Source: Photorhabdus asymbiotica (GTDB lineage Bacteria > Pseudomonadota > Gammaproteobacteria > Enterobacterales > Enterobacteriaceae). Taken from it: a DNA stretch of 64,000 nucleotides. Both the position numbers and the translations under genes were made by a program. The stretch covers positions 806,001-870,000 of the forward strand of contig NZ_RBLJ01000004.1 of assembly GCF_003634575.1 (NCBI RefSeq), read 5' to 3'. Of the stretch, positions 1-8,358 are shown one piece after another (position 1 is the stretch's first letter; every line of letters starts with the position of its first letter). The notes below the pieces were generated by a model. It had not been told where the DNA came from and did not search any database. It saw only the letters and a program-made list of their open reading frames with translations.

Positions 1-806
1 TCTGGCCTAAACCTGAAATTTATCAGAGTTTCAGGGCAATGTGTCATGCTGATTCGATTACCGTAGATCCTCATAAAGTTGGATTTATTCAGTATGCGGC
101 TGGGGCTGTCTGCATGAAAGATAAGCGTATTGTTGACTTGATTTCCTACCGTGCCGCTTATGTTTTTGAAGATGTTAATGATCAACCTGAGCAACCGGTT
201 AATCGGCGTGTGGTACTTGGTTCCTCTATTATGGAGGGTTCTAAAGCTGGGGCTACCGCGGCAGCGATTTGGGCAGCGCACAGATTGGTGCCACTTAATA
301 TCAATAGTTACGGAAAAGTGATTGCTGCGGGTATTGTGACAGCCAATTGGATGGTTAAAAAGCTGTTAGCTACAGAGCCGCTTGTTGTTGGCAAACGTTG
401 TTTTGAAATTCATGTCATGCCACATCCTGATTTCCATATGGTCAATTTTACCTTTAAAGAGCGGGGTAATGACGATTTGGGGCATCACAACCGTCTTAAT
501 AAACGTATGTATGAGCTTTGCTCATATGCGACAGGCCGAACTTATACCAATGATTTTCTGACTTCTTCCACTTCACTTGGCTATAGCGAATATGGCGATA
601 CACCTTGGCATTATGTTGCAAGCTGTGGTTTCCGCCGGGAAGAGTGGAATAAAGTTCGTAGTCTGTATGTTTTACGGGCGGCAGTCATGACACATTGTTT
701 ACGTAGTACTGACGATTTTGACGAATATTGGGAAAGGCTTCAGAAAATTTTTATTCACAAACTAACTCAAGTTGTTGATGAAGAAGAAAAAAAGAAAGTG
801 GTTTGA
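1..806 (+). CDS. Group II PLP-dependent decarboxylase, tyrosine-decarboxylase-like (3' part)
   Basis: The gene is cut by the left edge of the window and is open in frame from base 3, so only about 267 C-terminal residues are seen. The motif DSITVDPHKVGF (lysine codon at 75-77) is the pyridoxal-phosphate Schiff-base site of the glutamate/aromatic amino acid decarboxylase family. The following stretch, with AGAVCMKD and a conserved SIMEGSKAGATAAA segment, resembles bacterial tyrosine decarboxylases. The enzyme would be cytoplasmic and decarboxylate an aromatic amino acid, most likely tyrosine to tyramine. A TyrP-type permease starts 45 bp downstream on the same strand, the usual pairing of decarboxylase with transporter, which supports tyrosine as substrate. 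Another aromatic or diamino acid cannot be excluded without the N-terminal half. Confidence 0.85.
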   Translation, partial: WPKPEIYQSFRAMCHADSITVDPHKVGFIQYAAGAVCMKDKRIVDLISYRAAYVFEDVNDQPEQPVNRRVVLGSSIMEGSKAGATAAAIWAAHRLVPLNINSYGKVIAAGIVTANWMVKKLLATEPLVVGKRCFEIHVMPHPDFHMVNFTFKERGNDDLGHHNRLNKRMYELCSYATGRTYTNDFLTSSTSLGYSEYGDTPWHYVASCGFRREEWNKVRSLYVLRAAVMTHCLRSTDDFDEYWERLQKIFIHKLTQVVDEEEKKKVV

Positions 807-851
807 TTTTCTGTTATTAAATATTTGCAGTTGATTCGAAGGGAAAAAAAC

Positions 852-2060
852 GTGAAAAACCGTACTTTTGGCAGTACTTTTATCATAGCAGGAACAACGA
901 TCGGTGCTGGCATGTTAGCTATGCCATTAGCAACCGCTGGTGTGGGATTTGGTGTCAGTTTGATCATGCTGGTGGGTTTGTGGATTGTGATGAGTTACAC
1001 CGCATTATTGCTGGTTGAAGCTTATCAATATGAGTCGCCGGATACGGGGCTGGGGACACTTGCTCAGCGTTATCTTGGCAACGGCGGTAAAATATTAGCG
1101 GGTTTCAGTATGATGTTTCTGATGTATGCACTGACTGCGGCATATATCAGTGGGGCGGGGGATTTACTGACGATTAGCCTTAATAAATGGTTTAATTCAT
1201 CCTTTCCTGCTTCAGTCGGTGTTGTCCTATTTACGGTAATTGCTGGAGGCGTTGTTTGCATTGGCACCAGTTCAGTAGATATGGTTAACCGGGTTATCTT
1301 TAGTGCAAAAATTATTTTCCTGATATTAATGTTGGGGATGATGATGCCGCATGTTCAGAGTATTAATCTACTGACCATGCCATTAGAGCAAGGATTAATA
1401 TTATCTTCCATTCCTGTGATATTCACCTCGTTTGGTTTTCACGGCAGTGTTCCCAGTATGGTGAAATATATGAATGGAGATATACGTCGGCTGCGTTGGG
1501 TATTTATCATCGGCAGCGCAATTCCGCTACTGGCTTATATTTTCTGGCAATTGGCGACTCTTGGCAGTATTAATTCCCCTACATTCGTTAATATCTTAGC
1601 TGAAAACTCAGGGTTGAATGGTTTATTGCACAGCATCCGTGAAGTTGTTGCTTCACCGAAAACTGAGCTTGCCGTACAAATGTTTGCTAACTTGGCGCTC
1701 GCAACCTCATTCCTCGGTGTTGCACTTGGCTTGTTTGATTTTTTGGGTGATCTATTTAAACGCAAAGATAATGTAACCGGGCGTATGCAGACCGGTTTAT
1801 TAACTTTCGTTCCGCCATTGATTTTTGCGCTATTTTACCCAAAAGGCTTTGTGATGGCGTTGGGATATGCCGCCGTGGCGTTGTCAATCTTGGCGTTATT
1901 ATTGCCTAGTCTCTTGGCATATAAATCCCGTCAGCAAAATGAACGCCGCTATCGGGTATTTGGCGGTAAACCAGCATTATTGCTGGTATTTGCCTGTGGT
2001 ATTGCAATAATCGCCATTCAGATTGGGATAGTGAGTGGAATGTTGCCCGAAGTAGGATGA
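852..2060 (+). CDS. tyrP: Tyrosine/aromatic amino acid permease (TyrP-like)
   Basis: The 402-residue inner-membrane protein has about eleven hydrophobic segments and the N-terminal motif [14 protein letters not shown] of the hydroxy/aromatic amino acid permease (HAAAP) family (TyrP, Mtr, TnaB); TyrP of E. coli is about the same length. The GTG at 852 is chosen over an upstream TTG at 825 because the protein then begins [10 protein letters not shown], as TyrP does, and a purine-rich GAAGGGA lies at suitable distance before it. It follows the decarboxylase by 45 bp and is probably co-transcribed with it, importing tyrosine or exchanging it for tyramine. Family membership is clear; the exact substrate is inferred from similarity and from the neighbour. 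Confidence 0.9.
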   Translation: MKNRTFGSTFIIAGTTIGAGMLAMPLATAGVGFGVSLIMLVGLWIVMSYTALLLVEAYQYESPDTGLGTLAQRYLGNGGKILAGFSMMFLMYALTAAYISGAGDLLTISLNKWFNSSFPASVGVVLFTVIAGGVVCIGTSSVDMVNRVIFSAKIIFLILMLGMMMPHVQSINLLTMPLEQGLILSSIPVIFTSFGFHGSVPSMVKYMNGDIRRLRWVFIIGSAIPLLAYIFWQLATLGSINSPTFVNILAENSGLNGLLHSIREVVASPKTELAVQMFANLALATSFLGVALGLFDFLGDLFKRKDNVTGRMQTGLLTFVPPLIFALFYPKGFVMALGYAAVALSILALLLPSLLAYKSRQQNERRYRVFGGKPALLLVFACGIAIIAIQIGIVSGMLPEVG

Positions 2061-2298
2061 CCACTTGATTTTGAAGATAAATTTATTTTTGACCTAAAGC
2101 GCATTCTCTGACAGATGGTCATATATACCCAATAGAGAATCCACGGAAGTACTCATTCAGCCGATAAAGGAGCAAATTGGGAAAGAATAATTGAAAGATA
2201 AGCACTTTAAAAACAAAATGGAGAAAAATTAAAAGTTATAATAACTGTCTCTATTTGACCCGGTGAAAAACTAATATTTAATTATAAGGAGTGAGATC
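2061..2298. other. Intergenic region tyrP to OsmC
   Basis: No gene is seen in these 238 bp. Around 2125-2142 a short run (TATACCCAATAGAGAAT) looks like the end of an ERIC element but is too short to call. The promoter of the OsmC gene presumably lies in the AT-rich part after 2180. Confidence 0.5.
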
Positions 2299-2739
2299 AT
2301 GGCGAAAGAATTATTTACTGCCAAAGTAAAATCTGTAGCTGGATTGAAAGTTGAATGTACATCAAGAGATTTCTCCTTTTATTTGGATGAGCCGCGTAAT
2401 TTAGGTGGCACTGATCATGGGATGAATCCAGTTGAAGCTCTACTCTGTTCTCTGGGGGCCTGTAAATGTATCGTAGCAAAGGCTTTTGCTAAACTGCATA
2501 AAATTAATTTAATTGATATTCATGTTGATCTGGAAGGTGAACTTGATACTGATGGTTTCACTGGTAGAAATAAACAAGCGAAATTAGGTTTCTCTAAAAT
2601 AGTAACAAAATTTTATATTAAAGCGGATAATAGTGAAGAAGAAATTCATGCCTTTGTCGACTTTATTAATAAAACCTGCCCAGTTCATGATACTATCGAG
2701 AATGCACCAAGTTTTGCTACTGAAATATATTGTGAATAA
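2299..2739 (+). CDS. OsmC/Ohr family protein
   Basis: This 146-residue protein has the two separated cysteines typical of OsmC-like thiol peroxidases: one in LCSLGACKCIVAKAF (around residues 51-60) and one in NKTCPVHDTIENAP (around 129-137). Family members reduce organic hydroperoxides in the cytoplasm using this cysteine pair; some YhfA/SufE-associated members have other roles. An AAGGAGTGAG ribosome-binding site precedes the ATG. It is a single-gene unit, separated from tyrP by 238 bp and closed by a bidirectional terminator at 2793-2825. Its peroxidase activity is inferred from the conserved cysteines. Confidence 0.85.
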   Translation: MAKELFTAKVKSVAGLKVECTSRDFSFYLDEPRNLGGTDHGMNPVEALLCSLGACKCIVAKAFAKLHKINLIDIHVDLEGELDTDGFTGRNKQAKLGFSKIVTKFYIKADNSEEEIHAFVDFINKTCPVHDTIENAPSFATEIYCE

Positions 2740-2792
2740 GTAAATGTTATGCTGAGATAATTTTAAAGAGAAAATGTTGTTTGAATTGATTT

Positions 2793-2825
2793 AAAAAATC
2801 CTCTACGGTGCAGTAGAGGATTTTA
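2793..2825. terminator. Bidirectional rho-independent terminator
   Basis: The arms AAATCCTCTAC and GTAGAGGATTT enclose a GGTGCA loop, with A-runs before and T-runs after. It lies between the convergent OsmC gene and the first small secreted-protein gene and can serve both. Confidence 0.85.
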
Positions 2826-2859
2826 TCGTAGGTACTTATATCTGACTAAACATAATTAT

Positions 2860-3186
2860 TTAATTTAAAGCTATCTCAACAGTAGTTATAATACAGTTTG
2901 TGCTTTCTATTCCAACTTTAATATCTAATCTCTGTGTATAAGCTGAATGCAATAGATTATTAATGTTTTCATCGCTTGATTTTGACCACAGATGACCAGG
3001 TTTCCCACAGTTACTGGCTAAATTTCCTTTAAATGTATAAAGATAAAGTGTAGTACTATTTGTTTCAGTTTTCCAATCAGCTTTAAGTTCGTAAACACGA
3101 ACAATCCCACTGTTGGGTTGAGCTGAAAATGCTGAGGTGCTAATCATGCCAATGAAAATAAACAACATAGATATAAATTTTTTCAC
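2860..3186 (-). CDS. Small secreted protein, paralogue 1 (unknown function)
   Basis: The 108-residue product begins with a Sec signal peptide (MKKFISMLF..., cleavage expected after SAFSA near residue 22), so the mature protein is about 86 residues and would reach the periplasm or beyond. It contains two cysteines (in SNCGKPG and STNCIITT) that could form one disulfide. I do not recognise a named family. The pattern of a strand-rich N-terminus, a CGKPG turn, a helix near the C-terminus and a final C-x-I-T-T-V strand recalls small OB-fold toxin B-subunit-like proteins, but that is speculation. It is about 65% similar to the gene at 3507-3824 and shares its upstream sequence and terminator type, so the two are a tandem duplication. 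The start has AGGAG upstream (read on the minus strand). Confidence 0.75.
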   Translation of the reverse strand: MKKFISMLFIFIGMISTSAFSAQPNSGIVRVYELKADWKTETNSTTLYLYTFKGNLASNCGKPGHLWSKSSDENINNLLHSAYTQRLDIKVGIESTNCIITTVEIALN

Positions 3187-3239
3187 AATCTACTCCTGGT
3201 TAATAATAAAGGTACTTTGGTAAGTTTGGAGTGTAGATG

Positions 3240-3258
3240 ATGAAGATAATATTTTCAT
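3240..3258 (-). promoter_or_regulatory. Inverted repeat upstream of paralogue 1
   Basis: ATGAAGATAATATTTTCAT is an imperfect inverted repeat 54-72 bp upstream of the start codon. The same element (ATGAAAATAATCTTTTCAT) occupies the same place upstream of paralogue 2. A regulatory protein site or a promoter-associated element is possible; function is inferred only from conservation. Confidence 0.4.
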
Positions 3259-3408
3259 TAGTTTTTTGTTAATATAAAAAGTGATTTGTCTGATAAATAA
3301 TACCTGAATTTTTATTTATTAAACTCAATGTGTTATTTTCATGGAAATTAGCTTTGTATAGAGAATAAGATAACAATAATAATATGATTATTGTGATTTA
3401 AATAAATT

Positions 3409-3443
3409 TAAAACCCTCTACTTTGCAATAGAGGGTTTTATTA
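3409..3443 (-). terminator. Terminator of paralogue 2
   Basis: AAACCCTCTA and TAGAGGGTTTT form a stem around CTTTGCAA with flanking A- and T-runs. It lies 64 bp after the stop codon of the minus-strand gene at 3507-3824. Confidence 0.8.
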
Positions 3444-3506
3444 TAGAGTTAGGGGGATTAATGCTTATCTATCTTTTTATCCCATTAATAATAATGTGAG
3501 AATTAA

Positions 3507-3824
3507 TTACCGTTGTTTAATAACATAAACCGTAGTTATATTACAACTCACATTATCTATGCCAACTTTAATATTTAAATCCTGTGCATAAGCTTGTTTT
3601 AATATATCATTGACGTTTTCAGCGCTTGATCCTGACCAAATATAACCTGGTTTTCCACAGTTACTAGCCAAAATTCCACTAAATGTATAAAGATAATGTG
3701 AGGGATTTTCCCAATCTGCTTTAATTTCTACAACTTTAACAACGCCGCTATTGGTTTCCGATGAGAATGCAGGGGCGCTAATCATACCAATTAAAATGAA
3801 TAGCATAGATATCAATTTTTTCAT
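3507..3824 (-). CDS. Small secreted protein, paralogue 2 (unknown function)
   Basis: The 105-residue protein has an N-terminal signal peptide nearly identical to that of paralogue 1 (MKKLISMLFILIGMIS, cleavage around residue 22), and the same two cysteines in SNCGKPG and VSCNITT. The mature chain is about 83 residues. Differences between the paralogues are concentrated in the mature N-terminal third and at the last residues, while the leader and the CGKPG region are conserved. It has its own AGGAG-type ribosome-binding site, its own terminator at 3409-3443 and a conserved inverted repeat at 3879-3897, so each copy is an autonomous unit. Function is unknown; a small secreted factor or toxin subunit is possible. 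Confidence 0.75.
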   Translation of the reverse strand: MKKLISMLFILIGMISAPAFSSETNSGVVKVVEIKADWENPSHYLYTFSGILASNCGKPGYIWSGSSAENVNDILKQAYAQDLNIKVGIDNVSCNITTVYVIKQR

Positions 3825-3878
3825 AGTTTACTCCTGGTTAATAATATAAAGAAGGTCTGACGTTTTGCAGTGTAGATT

Positions 3879-3897
3879 ATGAAAATAATCTTTTCAT
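3879..3897 (-). promoter_or_regulatory. Inverted repeat upstream of paralogue 2
   Basis: ATGAAAATAATCTTTTCAT pairs ATGAAAA with TTTTCAT and stands 55-73 bp before the start codon, matching the element at 3240-3258. The shared leader GTGTAGAT(T/G)ATGAA extends the conservation. Confidence 0.4.
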
Positions 3898-4442
3898 CAA
3901 CTTCATATTAATATAATAGGTGACTGTCCTGATAAATAATGCCAGAAGTTTTTCCATTAAAAATAAGTAATTGATAAAAATAACGTCAACATTGTTTAAA
4001 ATAATGAAAAAATTTCCACTAAAAATAAATATTTTCATCATTAAATTAAATGTTTTGTTGCAGATTTATTCTCTGCTTTAGCTAATTTATTAGTTATTTC
4101 TTTAACGAATTGATTACCTCTATCTGGTACCATAATCATCAAAAACTAAGATTCATAATCAATTAACCAACTGGTTATATTAAAACAATAAAAATATATT
4201 CCCATAGGAAACTATTCATATCAAGATAATTTTGATGATGAAATGATTAATCACCTATTCGAAGGGAATAACGACGACGAGTTATTTACTTGATGAACAT
4301 GTTTAATATGGATTTATCTACTGGACTATAAGAAAGAAAGTTTTTAACAGGTTATTTCTATTACACTATTAAATAGCTAATATATCCTTCATCTTTCAGG
4401 TTGTAGCTTTTATATTGTTATTCTGGTAAAGGTTTCATCGAT
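3898..4442. other. AT-rich intergenic region
   Basis: No gene of convincing length is found in about 545 bp between divergent units. A short open stretch ending at about 4294 can be translated (ending NNDDELFT) but has no ribosome-binding site and looks like a relic. The promoter of the acyl-CoA-oxidase-like gene should lie near 4300-4430. Confidence 0.5.
4379..4410. repeat. Relic of an ERIC element end
   Basis: TATATCCTTCATCTTTCAGG followed by TTGTAGC matches the end of the full ERIC copies in this window (compare 30799-30830). The remainder of the element is absent. Confidence 0.5.
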
Positions 4443-6206
4443 ATGAATAGATCATTGTGTGATTCAGCATCAAAATTAAAGTCTTATTTAGGTATAGGAA
4501 ATGCAGAAGTATCTGATAGTCTTTTAGAATTACTTAAAAGCAATTGTGATAGTTATCAATCGTCAGTAAAAAAGTTTATAGAACTGCTTAAATATATTCG
4601 AAATAATAATATTCATACGAAATCATTTAATGAATTAGTTGCCCTTCATGAACTGGTAGCTCCACATGATTGTGCTGTAGTTTCTATGCTGTCAATTCAT
4701 TTTAATTTAGCCATAGGTACTATCGCTAACTTAGGATCGCAAACTCCCTATGTCGAAACTCTTTACCAAAAACTTTGTTCAGGTCGTGCTATTGGTGTAT
4801 ATCTAGCGACTGAGCTGGCTCACGGGAATGATCTTATCGCAATCGAAACACAGGCTAATTATCTTCCGGAAAAAGGTGTATTCATGTTGAATTCACCAAG
4901 CCAAAATGCCTATAAATTTATGCCTAATACGACACCTTGTGAACTACCAAAAATAGCTGTAGTTTTAGCGCAGTTATATGTATCAGGAAAGAAATATGGT
5001 ATTTTCCCATTCATTCTCCCTCTGTCGGTAAATGGCAAATTAACGCCTGGAGTTAACATTACTCCACTTGGTGATAAGCCGGGATTTTATTTAGATAATG
5101 CAATAACTTCATTTGATCATGTCGAAATTCCTTTTGAAGGACTCCTCGCGGGTAATATGATAACCCTGACCAGAGATGGAAACGTATCATTGCATACTAA
5201 AAAATTAATAGAAAGATTCTCGTTAATTATAAATAGAATACATTCAGGGAAGTTATGCATGGCAATGAGTTCAGTGACAGCGGCCAAATCAGCTCTTCAT
5301 ATAACCAACGCATATGGAAATAAACGACAAACGTTTGGCTACTCAGGTATTATGCCAATAATTAATCATTCTCATTTCAAAGAGGGGATTGCCTGGGATA
5401 CTCTGAGCACGATCACTCACACGTTATACTTAAGAGAGTTAACCAGAAAGGTTTCGGTTATATTATCAGAATCAGTCAAAAACTTTAAATTTTCAGATGA
5501 ACTACTTATTGAAATCACGACGACTAAGTCGCTGTGTACATGGCGTACACAAGAAATATTACTTAATTGCCGTGAACGTTGTGGGGCACAGGGATTATTT
5601 ACGATTAACAAAATATCCAGTTATTTGATATCTAATTTTGGTGCAATTACGTCGGAAGGTGATAACTTGGTATTATCATTAAAAGCTGGCGGGATGATTA
5701 TTCTCAATAAGATGACGAAGATACATAAGACATCCGTCCAGCATGACTTATTTTCCATTTTGAATGGTTATATGAACTTTTTATATAAAAAACTAAACCG
5801 ACTAGTAGTGGGTAACAATAAGAAAATAAATCTCGATATGTTTAATAAGCATAGTAAAGATTTTCTAGAACTAAGCCAAACCTATGCCGTTTTATCCGTG
5901 GTGACGACAACTATTGATGCATACCACGATAATAATGATGATGATTTTTATATGATTATCGAAGGTTATCTTCTCGACTGGATTTATCGTACCATGAGTA
6001 ACCTCCTGAAGAGTGAAGTGATCAATCTACAGGAATCTCAAAAAATAGATGAGAGACGCATTGAATATATACGTAAGCATGCAGACAGAATAAACGATTA
6101 TATTACCAATTTTGGCGTGGATAAGATTGGCATTGAAACGCCGATATCGAGTAATGATTATATTTCCTGGTATGCAAATAATCACCATCAGTTAAAAAAC
6201 AATTAA
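4443..6206 (+). CDS. Acyl-CoA oxidase/dehydrogenase-like flavoprotein
   Basis: The 587-residue protein has the layout of an acyl-CoA oxidase: an N-terminal helical part, then ATELAHGNDL (around residue 120), corresponding to the TTELGHGS flavin-domain motif, a middle beta-domain ending in FDHVEIPFEGLLAG, and a C-terminal helical part with RCGAQGLFTINK and TSEGDNLVLSLKAGG. The glutamate in SEGDN matches the catalytic base of the oxidase family. It would oxidise an acyl-thioester with FAD. Such genes are unusual in enterobacteria outside natural-product pathways. It is AT-rich, stands alone with its own terminator at 6266-6300, and is followed by a decayed peptide-export locus, so it may have been part of a peptide or lipid modification cluster. 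The substrate is unknown. No signal peptide is visible. Confidence 0.8.
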   Translation: MNRSLCDSASKLKSYLGIGNAEVSDSLLELLKSNCDSYQSSVKKFIELLKYIRNNNIHTKSFNELVALHELVAPHDCAVVSMLSIHFNLAIGTIANLGSQTPYVETLYQKLCSGRAIGVYLATELAHGNDLIAIETQANYLPEKGVFMLNSPSQNAYKFMPNTTPCELPKIAVVLAQLYVSGKKYGIFPFILPLSVNGKLTPGVNITPLGDKPGFYLDNAITSFDHVEIPFEGLLAGNMITLTRDGNVSLHTKKLIERFSLIINRIHSGKLCMAMSSVTAAKSALHITNAYGNKRQTFGYSGIMPIINHSHFKEGIAWDTLSTITHTLYLRELTRKVSVILSESVKNFKFSDELLIEITTTKSLCTWRTQEILLNCRERCGAQGLFTINKISSYLISNFGAITSEGDNLVLSLKAGGMIILNKMTKIHKTSVQHDLFSILNGYMNFLYKKLNRLVVGNNKKINLDMFNKHSKDFLELSQTYAVLSVVTTTIDAYHDNNDDDFYMIIEGYLLDWIYRTMSNLLKSEVINLQESQKIDERRIEYIRKHADRINDYITNFGVDKIGIETPISSNDYISWYANNHHQLKNN

Positions 6207-6265
6207 CCGCAGGTAGGGGGGAATAGGTAAAAATGCGGGACACTACCTAAAGTTTAAATTAATTA

Positions 6266-6300
6266 GAAAAGCCTCTACGGTGAAATAGAGGCTTTTGTTG
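6266..6300. terminator. Rho-independent terminator after the acyl-CoA-oxidase-like gene
   Basis: AAAAGCCTCTA and TAGAGGCTTTT pair around CGGTGAAA, followed by GTTG. The core CTCTACGGTG is shared with the terminator at 2793-2825. Confidence 0.8.
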
Positions 6301-6324
6301 TTAAACCCAGACGATTAATAATAT

Positions 6325-7507
6325 GCTCAGTTACTCTGTTGTATATTTGAACCGGCAAACAGCCTGGCAAGCTTGGCATGGTGCTTTCCATCGGCTGGCC
6401 CGTGGCTGGTGACGGACTCTATCAAGAGCAGCCAGTTTTGCGAGAATAGAAGCAGCGGGTAATGGAACCATTGTTCGTAGTTTTGCTGTTGAAGGGAAAG
6501 AAGTTCGCGCTGGAGATGTTATTTTTATCGTTAACATGGAAACTCAAACCGAATATGGGCGTACAAGTCATGAAATTACTTCTGCCTTAAAGTCACAGAA
6601 GACGGCAATTAAACGAGAGATCATGCTGAAATCAGAGGCGTCTGATAAGGAAAGTGATTTTCTTACCCAGCTTCTTAAGAATAAGGAAGCGGAGATTCTA
6701 GAATTAGACAACTTGATCACAAAATCAACTGAACAAGTCGCATGGCTATTTGACAAAGCTCAGCTTTTCAATAAATTAGTCGGGAAAGGAATAGCACTTG
6801 AAACGGATCATATAGAACGTCGTTCTGATTATTATACCGCTTCTGTTCAACTGGCGGCTTACAAACGAGAAAAGGTTAAGTTGCAGGGTGAATCTATTGA
6901 TATCAGGGCGAGGTTGGCGACAATTCACATTGGACTTGAAACTTCACGTGAAACATTACGTCGAGATATTGCGCGGCTAGATCAAGACTTAGTCTCTACG
7001 GAAGAACGAAGGGAACTCTATATAACGTCTCCGATTGACGGTAAGTTAACGGGAATTACTGGATTAGTTGGCAAAAGAATTCGCTCGTCCCAAGAATTGG
7101 CGAGTGTTGTACCTACTTCGGGCCGCCCTAAAGTAGAAATCTTTTCCACCTCTGAAGTGATTGGCGAGTTACGAGAGGGACAATCTGTAAAATTACGGTT
7201 TGATGCCTACCCATATCAGTGGTTTGGGCAGCATGATGGTATTGTTACTGCAATTTCCACCACATTAGTTGAAGGGAGTTTAGGAACAAGGGATGAGAAT
7301 AATCGGCAACAGAAACGGTATTTTCAAGTTCATATCCGCCCCAAAAGCGACGGTGTACTCTTAGCGGGAAATATACATCCTTTACGGCCCGGAATGGGGG
7401 TCGAAACAGATATTTTTATAAGGAAAAGGCCAATCTACGAATGGATTTTATTACCTCTAAAAAGAATTCATGTCGCGACTCAAGGTAAACCTGGAGATGA
7501 TGTATGA
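6325..7507 (+). pseudogene. HlyD-family secretion adaptor, N-terminus destroyed
   Basis: The readable part (ATG at 6536, 323 residues) is a membrane-fusion protein of the HlyD type found beside C39-peptidase ABC exporters: a long coiled coil (residues about 20-170), a lipoyl/beta-barrel segment (TSPIDGKLTGITGLVGKRI) and a C-terminal segment ending PLKRIHVATQGK. Homology continues upstream of the ATG in the same frame (AAGNGTIVRSFAVEGKEVRA, about 6450-6510), then meets a TGA at 6410-6412. Further upstream only a fragment resembling the family N-terminus (LNRQTAW) is legible. The transmembrane anchor is missing, so a functional adaptor is unlikely. Its stop overlaps the next start (ATGA, 7504-7507), the normal operon arrangement. 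Confidence 0.75.
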
Positions 7508-8358
7508 ATGTCACAATGAAAGGCTACTTTGAAGCATTCCGGCACCGTCTTCCCGTGGTGATGCAAACAGAGGCTACAGAATGTGGGCTCGCTTGTGTCG
7601 CTATGATTGCAGGTTATTATGGACTTAACATGGATCTGCAAGCACTCCGCAAATACTATCAGGTGTCTTTAAAAGGTATGAACCTGCGCGATATTATAGT
7701 ATTAGCTGATCGTCTCTCATTAGCTTCTCGTCCAATTCGAGCTGATCTTGATTCTTTAAGTCAGGTAAAAACGCCTTGTATTTTGCATTGGTCTTTTAAT
7801 CACTTTGTTGTATTAAAGAAATTTTCCCGCCGTGGAGTCATTATTCATGATCCGGCAAAAGGTGAGAGAAGAATTTCTGTTGATGAGTTATCTAAAAAAT
7901 TTACGGGTATTGCACTTGAGCTTTGGCCAAATAAAGACTTTCAGAAACGTACTGAAAAGAAAACAATTCGATTGCTGGATATGTTTAAAAACGTATCTGG
8001 ATTATCTCGGGCTTTAGTTCAAGTATTGGCTTTATCATTTTGTATTGAAATAGAAGAGATGCCGATGAAATATGAAACAATGGTTGGAGACATGGGCAGT
8101 GCTCTGTCAGGTGGACAGCGACAGCGTATTTCTCTTGCCAGGGCATTGTACAAACGTCCAAAGATATTATTTCTTGATGAAGCAACGAGTGATCTGGATA
8201 TCGATAACGAAGCAAAAATTAATGACTCAATACGAGAATTAAAGATTACCAGGGTATTTGTAGCCCACCGTCCGACAATGATCGCAATGGCGGATAGGGT
8301 TTTTGACTTAAGTATGAACGCAGAAGTGGAGAATCCCCATGTATTTTTCTCTAAGTAA
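7504..8358 (+). pseudogene. C39-peptidase bacteriocin ABC exporter with internal deletion
   Basis: The 284-residue ORF joins two ends of an exporter that normally has about 700 residues. Residues 1-150 are a complete-looking C39 leader peptidase with QTEATECGLACVAM (Gln21, Cys27), WSFNHFVVL (His100) and HDPAKGERR (Asp116), which cuts double-glycine leaders. Residues from about 180 are the end of an ABC ATPase: signature LSGGQRQRISLARAL, Walker B ILFLDEATSDLD and the H-loop VFVAHRP. The junction falls at about 8040, just inside the first transmembrane helix; the remaining helices, Walker A and the Q-loop are gone. The frame is preserved, so a soluble chimera could be made, but it cannot be an exporter. 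The next gene overlaps its 3' end. Confidence 0.8.

Noticed and set aside
2125-2142. ERIC-like fragment TATACCCAATAGAGAAT
   Set aside because: Only about 14 bases match; too short to distinguish from chance.
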